Of a DNA stretch of 64,000 bases, positions 25,056-37,330 are shown one piece after another. A program made the position numbers and the translations under genes. This DNA comes from Rhizophagus irregularis (taxonomy: Eukaryota; Glomeromycota; Glomeromycetes; Glomerales; Glomeraceae). The stretch lies in the NCBI RefSeq assembly GCF_026210795.1, contig NC_089434.1, positions 3,410,001-3,474,000 of the forward strand, in the 5' to 3' direction. The notes beneath the pieces are model-generated. The model made no database searches and was not told where the DNA came from. It saw only the letters and a list, made by a program, of their open reading frames with translations. Positions within the stretch are counted from its first letter, which is position 1. Each line of letters starts with the position of its first letter.

Positions 25056-25734
25056 TAATAGCTAATAAATACTTTTTTTTATCAACCATACCTAGTTTGT
25101 GAAGAAAGACGAGGGATATGGAAGGTTTAATTTCGACTGCAAAATTGGCTTCTTTTAGAAATTAATAAAATTTTAGATCCTATTAATCATATTACTCTCG
25201 AACATGTTAAAAATATTAATGATATTTGAAAGCATAACTTTCATAGATTTAATTAAAGGTTTCTTTCCTTGTTCGTTAATTAGTTTTTTCAAACAATTAA
25301 AATTTTGGATAAATCTATGATTTTTTGGAAAATGAGGTGTAATAAGCTTAATGAAATAGATAGAGGTTTGGGAAATTGATAAAAATGTTAAAAAAAAACA
25401 TTTTTGTAAAGAGCAGTTTATTGACAAAATGCGCATATCAAAAAATAAGAAAATATTTTAATCTACAAAGTCTTCAAAGTCATATTTATTTTGAGTAGTA
25501 CAGTAGATTACTATAATATTATTTGATTACGGCAGTGTTTCGTAGTTTTTATTTTTATTATTTTTTATGGTTGTAGTACTAGTAGTTAAAGGTATTGTGG
25601 AGAGTTTTTATATAACATTACCGAAGTCCATACGAATAGTAGTAATTATACGGATAGTCTAGTGAACCTATTTGGGTATGCAGGATGGTAGATAGTTCCT
25701 TTGAACATAAAATCTTAAGTCCCTAATAATATTA
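25056..25734. other. spacer between units B and C with a minus-strand ORF
   Basis: Contains an 87-residue minus-strand ORF (25173-25436, MRILSINCSLQ...) without recognisable domain. Its composition is less low-complexity than most chance frames, so a decayed gene is possible, but nothing supports a product. Confidence 0.35.
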
Positions 25735-27660
25735 TTTTTCGCTTTACTAAATGTTATATAATGTAGATCTTTTCTTTTTTTGTAATTTTTCTTATTTCCT
25801 AATAAAGTAATAAATTGACTTCGTTAAAAAAAAATAAAAAATAAAAACTTTTTTTTTAGTACATAATTTGAATTTTGTTGATTATTACTATAAATCATTT
25901 GAAATATAATAAAAAATTATCAAAATTCGCATATAAAAGTGGAAATTTGTTTTTTTTTAATAATTAAGGTATAGTTATTTTAGCATACTATTTTTCTTGG
26001 GTTTCTTTATATATATATATGATTTTTATAATACAAGGAGTTATTCCTTTGTCTAGTATTATGTAGTTTTCTCAAAATAACCGTTAATTAACAACCCTGC
26101 CGGATCACCAATTAAAAATTCCAACATTTTCTGACCTAACAGTAATGAAAAGCATATATCATTAGAATCCGAACCAAAAGATGTTGGCGTTGAAATAATC
26201 CTAATTTATTCATGTTAAAAATACAGTAATAATAGTATAATATGCAAGCTCTACATACCATTGAAGCTCGTTCTCGTATCGATATGCATGCAAATTCCAA
26301 AATAAAGAAATTATTGATGCAAGAAACCTGTCAAATGTACGCATAAAACAAAGTAGAAGGGTCACTAAATAAATAAAACATATTTTTGCATTAGCAGAAT
26401 TTTTTAAAAAGATATTCAAGACAAATATATATATATATAAGTTTAATATATGTTGAAGAATTTTTTGAACCCGGATTATTAATCAAACTATCATCGAGAA
26501 GTTTGATAAATTTCGTTCGTTTTGCAAAGGACTAAAGGTTCCAGCTCACCAAGAAATATTCAAAAATGCTATTAAACAAAAAATGCGAAAACAAATTTTT
26601 AAATGTGAAAATGTATGGAAAATATAAATTTCGGTAACTTTTAAAATTAAAATTTGACCTTTTACAGCAAATTTCATAATTCGGTACGTTCGGTAAATCC
26701 GGTAAAATTCAGAAACTACATATATCCCTGAGCACAGTGTTGTATTAACTGAAATTTAAGAGTTTGAACATGAATAAAGTTAATTTTTGAACAGGTTTAC
26801 TGTGGCGAAAATATGATCCATAATTGTAAACGTTAAAACATTAAAATATTATTATAAATTTTCAAACAGTGTAAAATAGAAAGATGCTTCTTAAATGTAC
26901 TTCATTTTGTTGTTTATTTGCTCTCTCAAAAATTTTATCGATTCAAACTTTATCAAATGAATATTTTTTTTTAAGCGAAACTGATTAGAAATTGTAAGGA
27001 GAAAAAATAAGTAAAACCGCAGTAACAGTATTTTAAAAATGGACAAAGAAAGTGGGAGTGAAAAATAATTTTTTTTTATTATTTTTGTTGTTAATATAAA
27101 CGCTGAAAGTATATTTATTTATAGAATGTTTATTATTTATTATTATTTACTTATTATTATTTACAAAATATAATCTAGTACAAGGGGTAGATCTGAACCT
27201 ACATATGGGCCGATTCAACACATAAAATGGATTTGGCCAATATTATCGGATATTTTAAGGGAAATTTGGCTAAAATTACGGTATTTTCGGCCAAAATTAC
27301 GGCATGTCTAACAGGTGGACAACCAGTTTTTGAGGAGACGTTAGATGATTATTATTATAACTTTATACTATCTTGCCAAAAATGATAATTTTGTAACTAA
27401 AGTAAATTTGTTACTCTTTACCATTATTGTTATATAGAAAAAAATACTTCATTGAAATTTTTAACAAAAATTTTAATAAATAACAAATTTACTACTTAAT
27501 GCATCAAATCAGCCCATATGTTTTTTTTATTTTAAAAAAAAAACCTTATAATTTTAGTTTATATGTAAATATGTGATATATATACACTTTAGTTTACAAA
27601 GTATAATCTACAAGGGGTAGATCTAAACCTATTTTTTTAAAGTTTTTTAATTTTTTTTAC
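25735..27660. repeat. segmental-duplication unit C (partial)
   Basis: It shares GCTTTACTAAATGTTATATA with the start of unit D (31257), then ATTCCTTTGTCTAGTATTAT, GATGTTGGCGTT, AAATTCCAAAATAAAGAAAT, TGTTTATTTGCTCTCTC and GGGGTAGATCT. The small-gene part is absent. The unit breaks off into the foldback element region. Confidence 0.75.
27202..27520. mobile_element. MITE with CATATGGGCYGATT ends
   Basis: Left CATATGGGCCGATTCAACAC; right end on the other strand CATATGGGCTGATTTGATGC. It separates two copies of the GGGGTAGATCT motif in unit C and contains GGCCAAAATTACGG repeats. No ORF. Confidence 0.65.
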
Positions 27661-27717
27661 AATTTTAGTTTATATGTAAATACACATTTTTAAATGGCAT
27701 CAGTTTACAAAGGGTTC

Positions 27718-27747
27718 ATTGCTCAACACCAAAAAGTGTTGAGCAAT
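27718..27747. repeat. 12-bp perfect hairpin
   Basis: ATTGCTCAACAC, six-base loop, GTGTTGAGCAAT. It lies just outside the foldback element. Confidence 0.7.
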
Positions 27748-27764
27748 ACATGGCATTGTTTAAT

Positions 27765-28682
27765 CCTTATAAAAAAAAAATTCTTTAAAATGTACTTAAA
27801 ATATACTTATGTATTTTTTTAAAATATACTTAAAATATACTTATATATTTTTAAAATATACCTAAAATATACTTAACATTTTTTAAAATATACTTAAAAT
27901 ATACTTAAAATTGCAATTTTAAGTATATTTAAAGTATAAAATTTTGCAATTAAATTATACTTAAATTATATTTAAATTGCAATTAAGTATATTTTAAATG
28001 TAATTTAAGTATAAAATTTTATACTTTAAATATACTTAAAGGACCCCGGATATCTAATATAAAAGGACCCCGAAATATACATAAAAGGGTCAGTTCAGAG
28101 TTTGCGTATAATGAGTCAAAAAAATCATGTAGATCATTCCTTTTATGGATAATCCCAGCCAAAATAATATTTCCTAATTTAGATAATGGCTGAAATTATC
28201 GTAATTCCGGCCCTGAAAGAATGCGTATTTTGGACCACTTCTGGACCTGACCTCTACATATATATTTCGGGGTCCTAATATAAAGGTCATAATGGACTTT
28301 TGGCCAAAAACACACCTTTTTGCTGAAACTCAAAAAATCGTTTTTTGTAAATATCTCAGCATCCAGTAATTCAATTTTAATGAACTTTTTTTTATTTTGT
28401 AGCCCTCATTTAGCTCTACAATTTAAAAAAATGTTCATCAAAATTGGACCACTGGATGCCGAGATATTTACAAAAAACGATTTTTTGAGCCCCTGAAAAA
28501 TGGGCCAATCTGCCGAAAGTGTGACTTATGACCTGTTTTGGAGATATCCGGGGTCCTATACTTAAAATTGCAATTTTAAGTATATTATAAGTACATTTAA
28601 AAATTTTAAGTACATTTTAGATATATTTTAAAATATATAAGTACATTTTAAGTATATTTTAAAGAAATTTTTTTTCATAGGG
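27765..28682. mobile_element. foldback MITE with CCYTATRAAAA ends, AAT duplication
   Basis: Long AT-rich inverted arms are made of repeated AAAATATACTTA / TAAGTATATTTT phrases. Outer ends are CCTTATAAAA and, on the other strand, CCCTATGAAAA. AAT flanks at 27762-27764 and 28683-28685. The terminal CCCTAT and the 3-bp duplication match the elements at 13830 and 39311. It is interrupted by the element at 28041-28556. Confidence 0.7.
28041..28556. mobile_element. nested element, GGACCCCGGATATC ends, 10-bp direct flanks
   Basis: Ends GGACCCCGGATATCT and AGATATCCGGGGTCC. Both sides are flanked by TATACTTAAA (28031-28040 and 28557-28566), a 10-bp repeat that fits a Mutator-like target duplication, although the host element is itself made of this phrase. 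Inside, a 39-bp near-perfect inverted pair (28329-28367 with 28451-28489) starts CTCAAAAAATCG. Confidence 0.7.
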
Positions 28683-28859
28683 AATACATTATACACCTGC
28701 CCAAAACTTTCTGATGCATGTAGTATTCCTCACGAGTTGAGTCAAGTCAAGTTTTGAATCAATTTTTTATATGATAAAATTTGGCCTATGCTAATTTTTA
28801 CTATATTCTTTATGTTATGCGAGTCTATGTGAGTCATTTTGATTCACATATGCAGGACA

Positions 28860-29890
28860 CTAGATGCATGTAATAAACACATGGAAAATCAAAATTTTAA
28901 AAAGAAGAAACTGTGAACAACAAAGAGAAGAAAATAATTGAAAAAACTATAAAAAGAGAATATTACAAAGAAAATAACAAAGAAAATACAACAATTTTTG
29001 AAAAGAAAATTTAAAAAGGAGATAAAACTACTGAATTATATTGATCAACAAAAAGATCAACAAAAGCGCAGAAAATAAACCAATGAAAATTCAGATATGG
29101 AAAATCAACAATTTAGAAAAATATTTTGAAAAAGATGTAAGAAAAATCATATACCTATTATAGGAAGAGGATAAAATATCAAAACCAAGTAATTAATTAA
29201 AGAATTACCAAATAAGGAAGGAAAGTAGGTCATTAATAAATAAGGAAATTTTGAGAATACAAGGTGATACAAAGAGGTATAGTAAATTATGTGACATGGC
29301 ATAGCTGTAGCCACAGCAAAAGAATACCTGATGAAGTATAATGGAAAATATTTAACAAAGTGCAGCAAGTCAAGTAATAACACATGCTTGATTTAGTGGA
29401 TCAAGACCCAAATTTGATTCTTATTGAAGTATATAGAAATATATAGATATAGACTAGATAAATAATAGATAATAGTATTTTCATTAATTTATTTAAAATT
29501 GTGAGGTCACAATTTGTTGAAGGGGGAAAATATGTAATCAGCAGAAACCAAGCATAAATTAATGAAAACAAAAGTTGTAGGTAAAGCAGGAATTAGGAAA
29601 TTAAAGAAATGGAACTAAGGAATTAGACAGTAATGCAGATCACTCCAGGTCATGAGTATAAACTGATTCCAATATAGGATACACAAGGATATAATTGGGA
29701 AATAAGGATATGATATATAGATGATGGATACTACTCCTATGCTATTATATAAGTATAAACTGGGTATATGATGTCACTTATTACATTATAGTTCTTGAAT
29801 AGAATATTTTGTATTACCTTATTTCTGTATAAATAGGTGATCAATTTATTTTAATAAAATCAAGCTATGTTTTGAAGATGTATTCATTTT
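28860..29890 (+). mobile_element. possible degenerate LTR-retroelement end
   Basis: TTGTTGAAGGGGGAAAATAT at about 29513 looks like a polypurine tract or LTR start. It is followed by about 370 bp ending near TTAATTACAACTAA, with a TATAAATAGG box and AATAAAAT near 29830-29860. The purine-rich sequence before it (28900-29400) looks like eroded coding DNA with many stops. I found no second LTR, so this is tentative. Confidence 0.3.
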
Positions 29891-29951
29891 TGTTAATTAC
29901 AACTAACCTTATTTGATTTATTAACTTTCATTTCATAAAGCATGATTTGAT

Positions 29952-30388
29952 ATGGCAACTCTTATGAGAAAATCAGGCGTTTCATTGTCATCAAGACCTA
30001 GGTCCACCTTTCTAAGTAAGAAATCTCTGATTACTGATATTTCACTCACTAATTCATTATCTAATTACACAATTAGTACATTGAAATATCTAATTATGTA
30101 ACTACAAGTTAAATTAGTCATTTTTGATATGATGAAATACAATATATAATATCAGCTATATAGTTAAACTATTTTTAAGATCTGATTTGATATTTAATGT
30201 ACTAATTTGATTTGATTTATGATTTCTCATCCAACCATTTTTTTCTTTATGATAAAAGGTCAAAGTTAACAACAAAATCATCAACAACAAATTCAAGATC
30301 AACAACAACCTTGATACGCAAGATTGTGAAGACTGTGGGCAGTTGTGAAAAAACTTACGGTAAAGTGTTTCTGCACTATTTCTTTGCT
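29952..30388 (+). pseudogene. possible spliced Ser/Thr-rich gene remnant
   Basis: ATG at 29952 opens MATLMRKSGVSLSSRPRS, ending at a donor-like GTAAGA (30016). About 240 bp later, an acceptor-like TGATAAAAG precedes a frame reading SKLTTKSSTTNSRSTTTLIR then KIVKTVGSCEKTY and another donor-like GGTAAAG. The phases of the two exon candidates do not join with these sites, so either the gene is broken or the sites are wrong. No family recognised. Confidence 0.3.
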
Positions 30389-30672
30389 AGTTAACATATC
30401 AATAAATCTGTAGTCTTTAGATTACACATGCACTTTCTTTAAAGTCATATCAGTTATTGGATCAATAACAACCATTATATCCACAATAATTTACTTGATT
30501 ACTAGATAAATGACGTATGTACAGTAACCTTAAACGGTGTCACCTGTTTCATGTAATAACATCTTTGACTTTTTTAGGAAATTAGAATGATGAATAAAAA
30601 TATGGATTCAGGTACAATAATCTTAAAGAATGAATGGAGTTGTGATACACAAATATAAATGAAAGAATAGAG

Positions 30673-30915
30673 TTGGGATTCGGGTTGATTGCCAAAAAAT
30701 TTGATCTTCTCTATAACAAGATTTCTGTTAAAGATAAAGAAATTGCCGTTATTAATAGAGAGATCACTGTCATCAATAGAAAGAATTCTGCTATTAAAGG
30801 TAACATTGGTGAAAAAATTCAAATGCTTAAAGTCAAGATAGACTTGTTCTACTTGACAAACAGTAAAAAAGAAGGTGGTGGAGTAATATGGAACAGAAAT
30901 AGATTTCACCACTAA
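30673..30915 (+). CDS. short coiled-coil-like ORF, unknown
   Basis: The frame opens at TTG (30673), with no upstream ATG seen in frame nearby. It reads GFGLIAKKFDLLYNKI, then a heptad-like stretch KDKEIAVINREITVINRK, then KVKIDLFYLTNSKKEGGGV and ends NRNRFHH. The isoleucine/charged pattern suggests a coiled coil. A decoding exon may precede it, because TTTTTTAG at about 30578 could be an acceptor. It may be the last exon of the remnant at 29952-30388, but that is not shown. Function unknown. Confidence 0.35.
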   Translation: MGFGLIAKKFDLLYNKISVKDKEIAVINREITVINRKNSAIKGNIGEKIQMLKVKIDLFYLTNSKKEGGGVIWNRNRFHH

Positions 30916-31097
30916 GCTATGTATTATATTTTTAAAATATTCATTATATTCTTGCTAGAATGCAAATTTAATTTTATCTAGCTAACAAGATAAGAGAATT
31001 ATACTGCATGTGTTATTACTATTAATGTAAAGTAATATACTGTATGATAGGTTAAGTAAAAATGAAGAATCATTTGTATTAAAACATAATGTATTTA

Positions 31098-31257
31098 GCG
31101 GGCCTGGTATGAAATCTCGACAGGTACGAAATCCCGAACTCTAATGCTGGTCGAACACATCGCGTGACTCTGCATAATTCTGCATAACGCGGGCCATTTG
31201 TCGGGATTTCGTACCATTCGGGATTTTGGACCGTCGAGATTTTGTACGGATCCCCGC
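31098..31257. mobile_element. 160-bp MITE, GCGGG ends, at the edge of unit D
   Basis: Left GCGGGCCTGGTATGAAATCT; right on the other strand GCGGGGATCCGTACAAAATC. Internal subrepeats AAATCTCGAC and AAATCCCGA occur on both arms. TTTA lies on both sides (31094-31097 and 31258-31261). Homology with unit C begins at the right flank. Confidence 0.75.
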
Positions 31258-32639
31258 TTTACTAAATGTTATATAATGTAGATCTTTTCTTTTTTGTAAT
31301 TTTTCTTATTTCCTAATAAAGTAATAAAATGACTTCGTTATAAAAAATAAATAAATTTTGTTGATTATTACTATCATAAGTCATTTGAAATATAATAAAA
31401 AGTTAACAAAATTCGCATATAAAAGTGGAAATTTGTGTTTTTTTTAATAATTAAGGTATCATACCATTTTTTCTTGGATTTTTTTTACATATACTGTATA
31501 TATGATTTTTATAATACAAGGAGTTATTCCTTTGTCTAGTATTATGTAGTTTTCTCAAAATAACCGTTAATTAACAACCCTGCCAGATCGGCAATTAAAA
31601 ATTCCTACATTTTCTGACCTAACAGTAATGAAAAGCAAGGTAAACTTGTATATCATTAGAATCCGAACCAAAAGATGTTGGCGTTAAAATAATCCTAATT
31701 TATTCATGTTAAAAAAATACAGTAATAATAGTATAATATGCAAGATGTACATACCATTGAAGCTCGTTCCCGTATTGATATGCATGCAAATTCCAAAATA
31801 AAGAAATTATTAATGCAAGAAACCTGTCAAATGTACGCATAAAACAAAGTAGAAATAAATAAAACATATTTTTGCATTAGCGGAATTTTTTAAAAGATAT
31901 TCAAGACAAAAATATATAAATATATATATAATATATGTTGAAGAATTTTTTGAACTCGGATTATTAATCAAACTATCGAGAAGTTTGATAAATTTCGTTC
32001 GTTTTGCAAAGGACTAAAGGTTCCAGCTCACCAAGAAATATTCAAAAATGCTATTAAACAAAAAATGAGAAAACAAATTTTTAAATGTGAAAATGTATGG
32101 AAAATATAAAATTAGTTTATTTAAAAATTTATTTCAGTAACTTTTAAAATTAAAATTTTACCTTTTGCAGCAAATGTCATAACTCGGTACGTTCAGTAAA
32201 CCCGGTAAAATTCAGAAACTACATATATCCCTGAGCACAGTGTTGTAATTTTTATTTCCCTTAACTGAAATTTAAGAGTTTTGAACATGAACAAAGTTAA
32301 TTTTTGAACAGGTTTACTGCGGCAAAAATATGATCAACGTTAAACCATTATAAATTTTAAACAGTGTAAAATAGAAAGATGCTTCTTAAATGTACCTCAT
32401 TTTTGTTGTTATTTGCTCTCTCAAAAATTTTATCGATTCAAACTTTATCAAATGAATATTTTTTTTTTTAAGCGAAACTGATTAGAAATTGTAAGGAGAA
32501 AAAATAAGTAAAACTGCAGTAACAGTATTTTAAAAATGGACAAAAAAAGTGGGAGTGGAAAATAATTTTTTTTTATTATTTTTGTTGTTAATATAAACGC
32601 CGAAAGTATATTTATTTATAGAATATTTATTATTTATTA

Positions 32640-33020
32640 TTATTTACTTATTATTATTTACTTACAAAATATAATCTACAAGGGGCAGATCTAAACCTAT
32701 ATTTTTTAAGTTTTTAATTTAAAAAAAAAAAACCTTATAATTTTTGTTTATATGTAAATATGTGATATATACACTGAGTAATTATTTACTTACAAAATAT
32801 AATCTACAAGGGGGGTAGATCTAAACCTATTTTTTTAAGTTTTTTAATTTTTAAAAAAAAAAACCTTATAATTTTTGTTTATTAGTTATATATAAATATA
32901 CACTTTAGTTAATTATTTACTTACAAAATATAATCTACAAGGGGTAGATCTAAACCTATTTTTTTTTTGTTTTTAATTTAAAAAAAAAAAAACTTATAAT
33001 TTTTAGTTTATATGTAAATA
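32640..33020 (+). repeat. three tandem copies of a roughly 125-bp motif
   Basis: Each copy contains TTATTTACTTACAAAATATA, ATCTACAAGGGG.AGATCTAA and a poly-A then CTTATAATTTTTGTTTA. Copies begin near 32640, 32780 and 32915. Units A and B have one copy (about 6590, about 17100); C has two, separated by a MITE. Confidence 0.8.
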
Positions 33021-34110
33021 TGTGATATATACATTATATGTGATATATAAACTATAATGTGATTTATTCGATTTTTCTTTTTTCAGTTACCAATTCTAGT
33101 TGCATTAAATTAAAATTCCTTTGAATTATTTTTCAAGCCATTTATACTTTTCCGGCACATGAAAGGATTTTTAGGTTAGAATAAATGTGATAAACATGAA
33201 CTATGATGTTTAAATATTTCATCACTTTCTAATAACGTATCATATCTAAAGGGATCGCCATTTAGCATGTCATGTTGCGTCATCATACATCCTGTACAAA
33301 ACAAATATTTCGTTTTTTTTTTTCAATGATTCAAAAGAGATCTTTTTTGTTCCATGTATAGTATAGTAACTGGACTGATATTGATATTATTTTAAACTAT
33401 AATTATAAAGTACTTTAGATTAATAAATAAATAAAAAAAAAACGCGAGAATTTTTTTTTTAAAAAAAGAATTTTTTTAAATGGAAAAAACTTTTTTATTT
33501 TTGCACACTTTTCTTTCATTCTTTATAAAATGACGTAGTCTTTGTAAATAATTTTATTTATTTTATACAATTAAATTTGTTAATGATCGACGCAGAAAAA
33601 AAAAAACGAAAAAACGTTATTCCATATAATGAATTATTAACTTATAATAAAAAGAGGTAATATGAAAAAGAACTCGGTTTTGATTTTTTTTTTTTATTAT
33701 TTAATCTTTTGCCAATTTTTTTTTGCTCAAAAACTATGGTTTAAAACAATCAAACATTAACGACAATAGTCTATTAATAGAAGATAAAAAACGTTCTATA
33801 TAACGAATTATTTATATTTAATTTATAATAAAAAGGGGTAATACGGAAAAGAACACAGATTTTTTTTTTTTATTTAATCTTTTGCCAAATATTTTTGCCA
33901 ATCTCTTTCAAAAATTCAAAAATTAGCCGCCATTGAAGTTTATTGATGATCATTGCGCAGGAAAATTTATTATGTATCGATTGTAAGTTATTAAAATAAA
34001 TATCGTAAATTTGTTGTTCGTTTTATACGTTTGTCATAATCAGATTTTCAGATTTTGTATTCTATTTAATTGATAACGAAATTCGAGTTATAGAAACGAA
34101 AGGGAATTAA

Positions 34111-34374
34111 TCAGAAGGTCGATCCATTGAAAATTTGACACGTAAGTAAATTATTCGAAATTTGTGTTGGGTATTGTGTTGGATTTAATGCATACGGTTT
34201 ATGCCTCAATTCTCGTCTACTCCTACGAGCACGAATATAATGTGATTTGTGAGATTTAGCTGAAACATCAAGTCGATTATTCTCTTCGAAATTATTGAGT
34301 GTGTTAGATGTATCTAAAATTTCACAACATTCTGCTGTTTGAGTATCGGATTTACGGTGATCTTGTTGATCCAT
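34111..34374 (-). CDS. small basic protein with QIFNGSTF tail (unit D copy)
   Basis: Single-exon ORF of 87 residues, ATG at 34374-34372. The N-terminus (MDQQDHRKSDTQTAECCEIL...) differs from the A and B copies and is acidic/polar with a CC pair. The second half keeps the family pattern: HYIRARRSRRELRHKPYALN, then P..YPTQ, and a shortened tail CQIFNGSTF. The motif DPF is replaced by NLL, and one of the two final Phe residues is lost, so the tail is diverged. It occupies the same position and strand within the unit as the A and B genes. Function unknown. The open frame despite strong divergence from A/B argues for a maintained protein, though a slow-decaying copy is possible. Confidence 0.55.
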   Translation of the reverse strand: MDQQDHRKSDTQTAECCEILDTSNTLNNFEENNRLDVSAKSHKSHYIRARRSRRELRHKPYALNPTQYPTQISNNLLTCQIFNGSTF

Positions 34375-36630
34375 TTAAAATGTACTGTATATGTTATATT
34401 GTTTCGATAATATATAGTATCTAACTATATATCTTTTCTTTGATATAGAAACTTTATTATTAGAGAAGAACTAATAAAAATAGTAAAAGTATAAATAAAA
34501 ATATATACTTTTACTAAAGAAAAAAATTAAGGAAAGAAAAAAAAGCAGAAAAAAAAAGCAGAAAAAAAAATTTTTTTTTGTTTTTTTTTTGTTTTTTTTT
34601 TAGTTGTTTAGAGGAAAAATGTGAAGGGGGGAGGGGATTTTGCTGTATTTTTATAATCCTTGATCGAATTTTTTTTTTCATTTAAACTGGAATGTATATA
34701 TATATATATATTTCATTTAAACTGGAAAGTATATAATCGAATATAATTTATAAAATAAAACAAATCTCTCTCTTTTTTTTTTTTTAATTGCATAATTTTA
34801 ATTTTTATTCATTCAATAATACTTTAATAAATAAAAAATTTTTTATATTGAATATATATTGGGATTTCAATATTTATTCATTCTTTAGTAGAACTGTAAA
34901 AGATTTTTTTTTAATATTTTTTTTTTTTTTTAACATAAACAAAAAAAAAAATCTTTTTTCCCCTTTTCGTTAACAAACTTGCAAAATGACTTGAACCCGA
35001 GTATATAAAAAATTGGTTACAAAAAGGAATTTCTTTTTCAATTACTTTTTAACCGAGTATATAAAAAATTGTTTACAAAAAGGGTTAAATACGGTTTATT
35101 ACTTTAACAGGGTTAGCACTTTTAAGCAGGGTTTAATGATTTTCCACAAAACAACAAAACAAGTTAATAAGTGAATACAAAATAAATTTTTTTACAGATT
35201 TATTTATTTTATTTATTTTAAAAGATTTCTTTCTATATGGAATATTTTGGGTGAGGAAAAAAAAAAAATTTTTTTTTTTAAAGTTTTATAACGGATATTT
35301 ATTTAATTCATTATTAATATTATATTTTTTTATATATTATTATTGTATATTTCATATTAATTGTATTCTTTATATATTATTTATTATATTGTATATTAAC
35401 ATTATATTGTTACAGTATATTTTAGTATATTTTATGAATTACTATAAAAATACTTGTAAGGGGGTAACCGGTAATTAACGAAACGGGTTACTTAACTGTA
35501 TTTGTTTACATCCATTCCATAATGGTTAATTTTCATATGTTAATAAAACTTTACTTACTATTATTCATTTTTAACGTTTTTTATTTTATTTTTTTTTTTA
35601 ATGTGATATTGGGTAAAATATTCTTTCATTTTTTATAAGTGAATCCTTTTTCTATTCTCTAAAATAAAATGGATAATAAAATAATTTATTATTTTGTATT
35701 CATTGAGCGTGGGTTTTTAGTATTGACTTTAATACTGAGCACACATTATGCAATGACATACTTTAAGTATCACAATATAATATAAAAGGATCTTTCAACA
35801 AAGCCAAGTAAATTAAGAAGTATGCCCATAATTCGAATATTTATTATGATGAAAAAAAAAAATTTTAATTTTTTTTTTTTTTTTTTTTAATCATGAAACT
35901 AAATTATTAATATTACTTCTATTATTTCCTACATTTGGCGTCATTCTTCCCAAACAACCGTTTTCGTTATAGAACATTCTACAATACTTTATTATAAAAA
36001 AACGCGCAAAAACTTTATTTATTTTATTTTTTTTTTAGAAAGCTTTTAAACCTTTGATTTACTTTAAAAGAAAAAATAAAATCAAGCAAGATAAAGTTAG
36101 ACTTTTTTTTTAAAAAAAAAAAAAGAAAATATTCTTTATCGAATATTACAAATAAATGTTCCTTGTGCAAATGTTTTTATTTTTAATAAAGTTTATGTAT
36201 ATTTTACGTGAAGAATTCCGTGAAAGAAGTTATTAGAAAAATAAAAAAAAAACCGGGAAATGATATATTATGATTATTATAGTACTTCGAAGTCTTTCAA
36301 GTTCAAATAAATATTAACCGCAGTTAAAAACGTTACATTTAAAAAGATTTAAAAAGGAAAAAGGTCACACTAATTTTGTGTATAAAAAAAGGTGATAATA
36401 ACAATAACTTAAATTAAAATATACAAAGGAATATTTATTAACTTCCCAAAATTTTATCACGCCCTTAAAAAAAACCAGTGGTGATCTACTTGTTAATCCC
36501 TTGTATAAATTAGGTAATAAAGATAAAGTGAAAATAACAATATACTTCATATATTATTATTATTATTATTAATTGTTTTTATCATTATTATATATATTGA
36601 TATTATATAATTTACATAAAAATTTTTTAA

Positions 36631-37330
36631 TGTATCATACAAAAAAAAAAATTTTTTATCATTATATAAGATTTTGCTAACTTGCCCCTGGGTTAAAAAT
36701 AACCTGGGTTAAAGCACCCCCTAAAATTTATAATATTTTTTTTTTTTAAACAATTATTTGTGTTATTATTCATTTCACTTTATATAGATTTTTATTTGTT
36801 TGGATATTATAGAGCATGATGACCAAGTTTTCTTTACATTTTTGACAATGTCTCTCATAATCATAATTTACATTTTTTTTTTGAAAATTTGGGCAAAATT
36901 ATATAATTATATAAAATTTACTAATAGGTTAAATCACCCACCCTGGGTTAAAATTAGTCTTATACTATATAGAACACCTTTTTAATGTGTATCGTATAAA
37001 AAAAATTTTTTTAAACCATAATTTGATTGACAAATTTACCCCAAAAAAATTTCACCCACGTGATTTTGTGGTGTTCGGACATGAAAAATTGAAAAAGTCG
37101 AAAAAAAAGAAAAACTGATATTTTCCTTTAACATATTAATCATTTTATTACTTTTACAATAAATACACTTGAAAATAAACCCATTTCACTTTATTAAATT
37201 TAATTTTAATAAATAAATCATTTATATTCTTACTTTTAGAATAATATAATATTATTGATATTTATACTATTTTAAAAAATGCTAATTATCCCATAAATAT
37301 TACAGATAATTTAATAACTAAGTAATCCCA
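36631..37330. other. AT-rich spacer, no gene
   Basis: Contains CCCTGGGTTAAAA twice (about 36685 and 36937), suggesting a small repeated segment, and a hydrophobic chance ORF (36800-36985). Confidence 0.4.

Larger units (their letters stand above)
31258..36630. repeat. segmental-duplication unit D
   Basis: Collinear with C at its start and with A/B afterwards: GATGTTGGCGTT (31675), TGTTATTTGCTCTC (32405), GGGGTAGATCT (32935), the minus-strand small gene (34111-34374), ACGCGCAAAA (36001) and TACGTGAAGAATTCCGTGAAAG (36205). More diverged from A and B than they are from each other; lacks the plus-strand remnant. Confidence 0.75.

Noticed and set aside
30574-30912. 112-residue minus-strand ORF
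   Set aside because: Antisense to the 30673-30915 coiled-coil-like frame; composition is Phe/Ile-rich as expected for the reverse of an AT-rich frame.
36660-36960. CCCTGGGTTAAAA pair as a transposon TIR
   Set aside because: The two copies are in direct, not inverted, orientation and have no target duplication.
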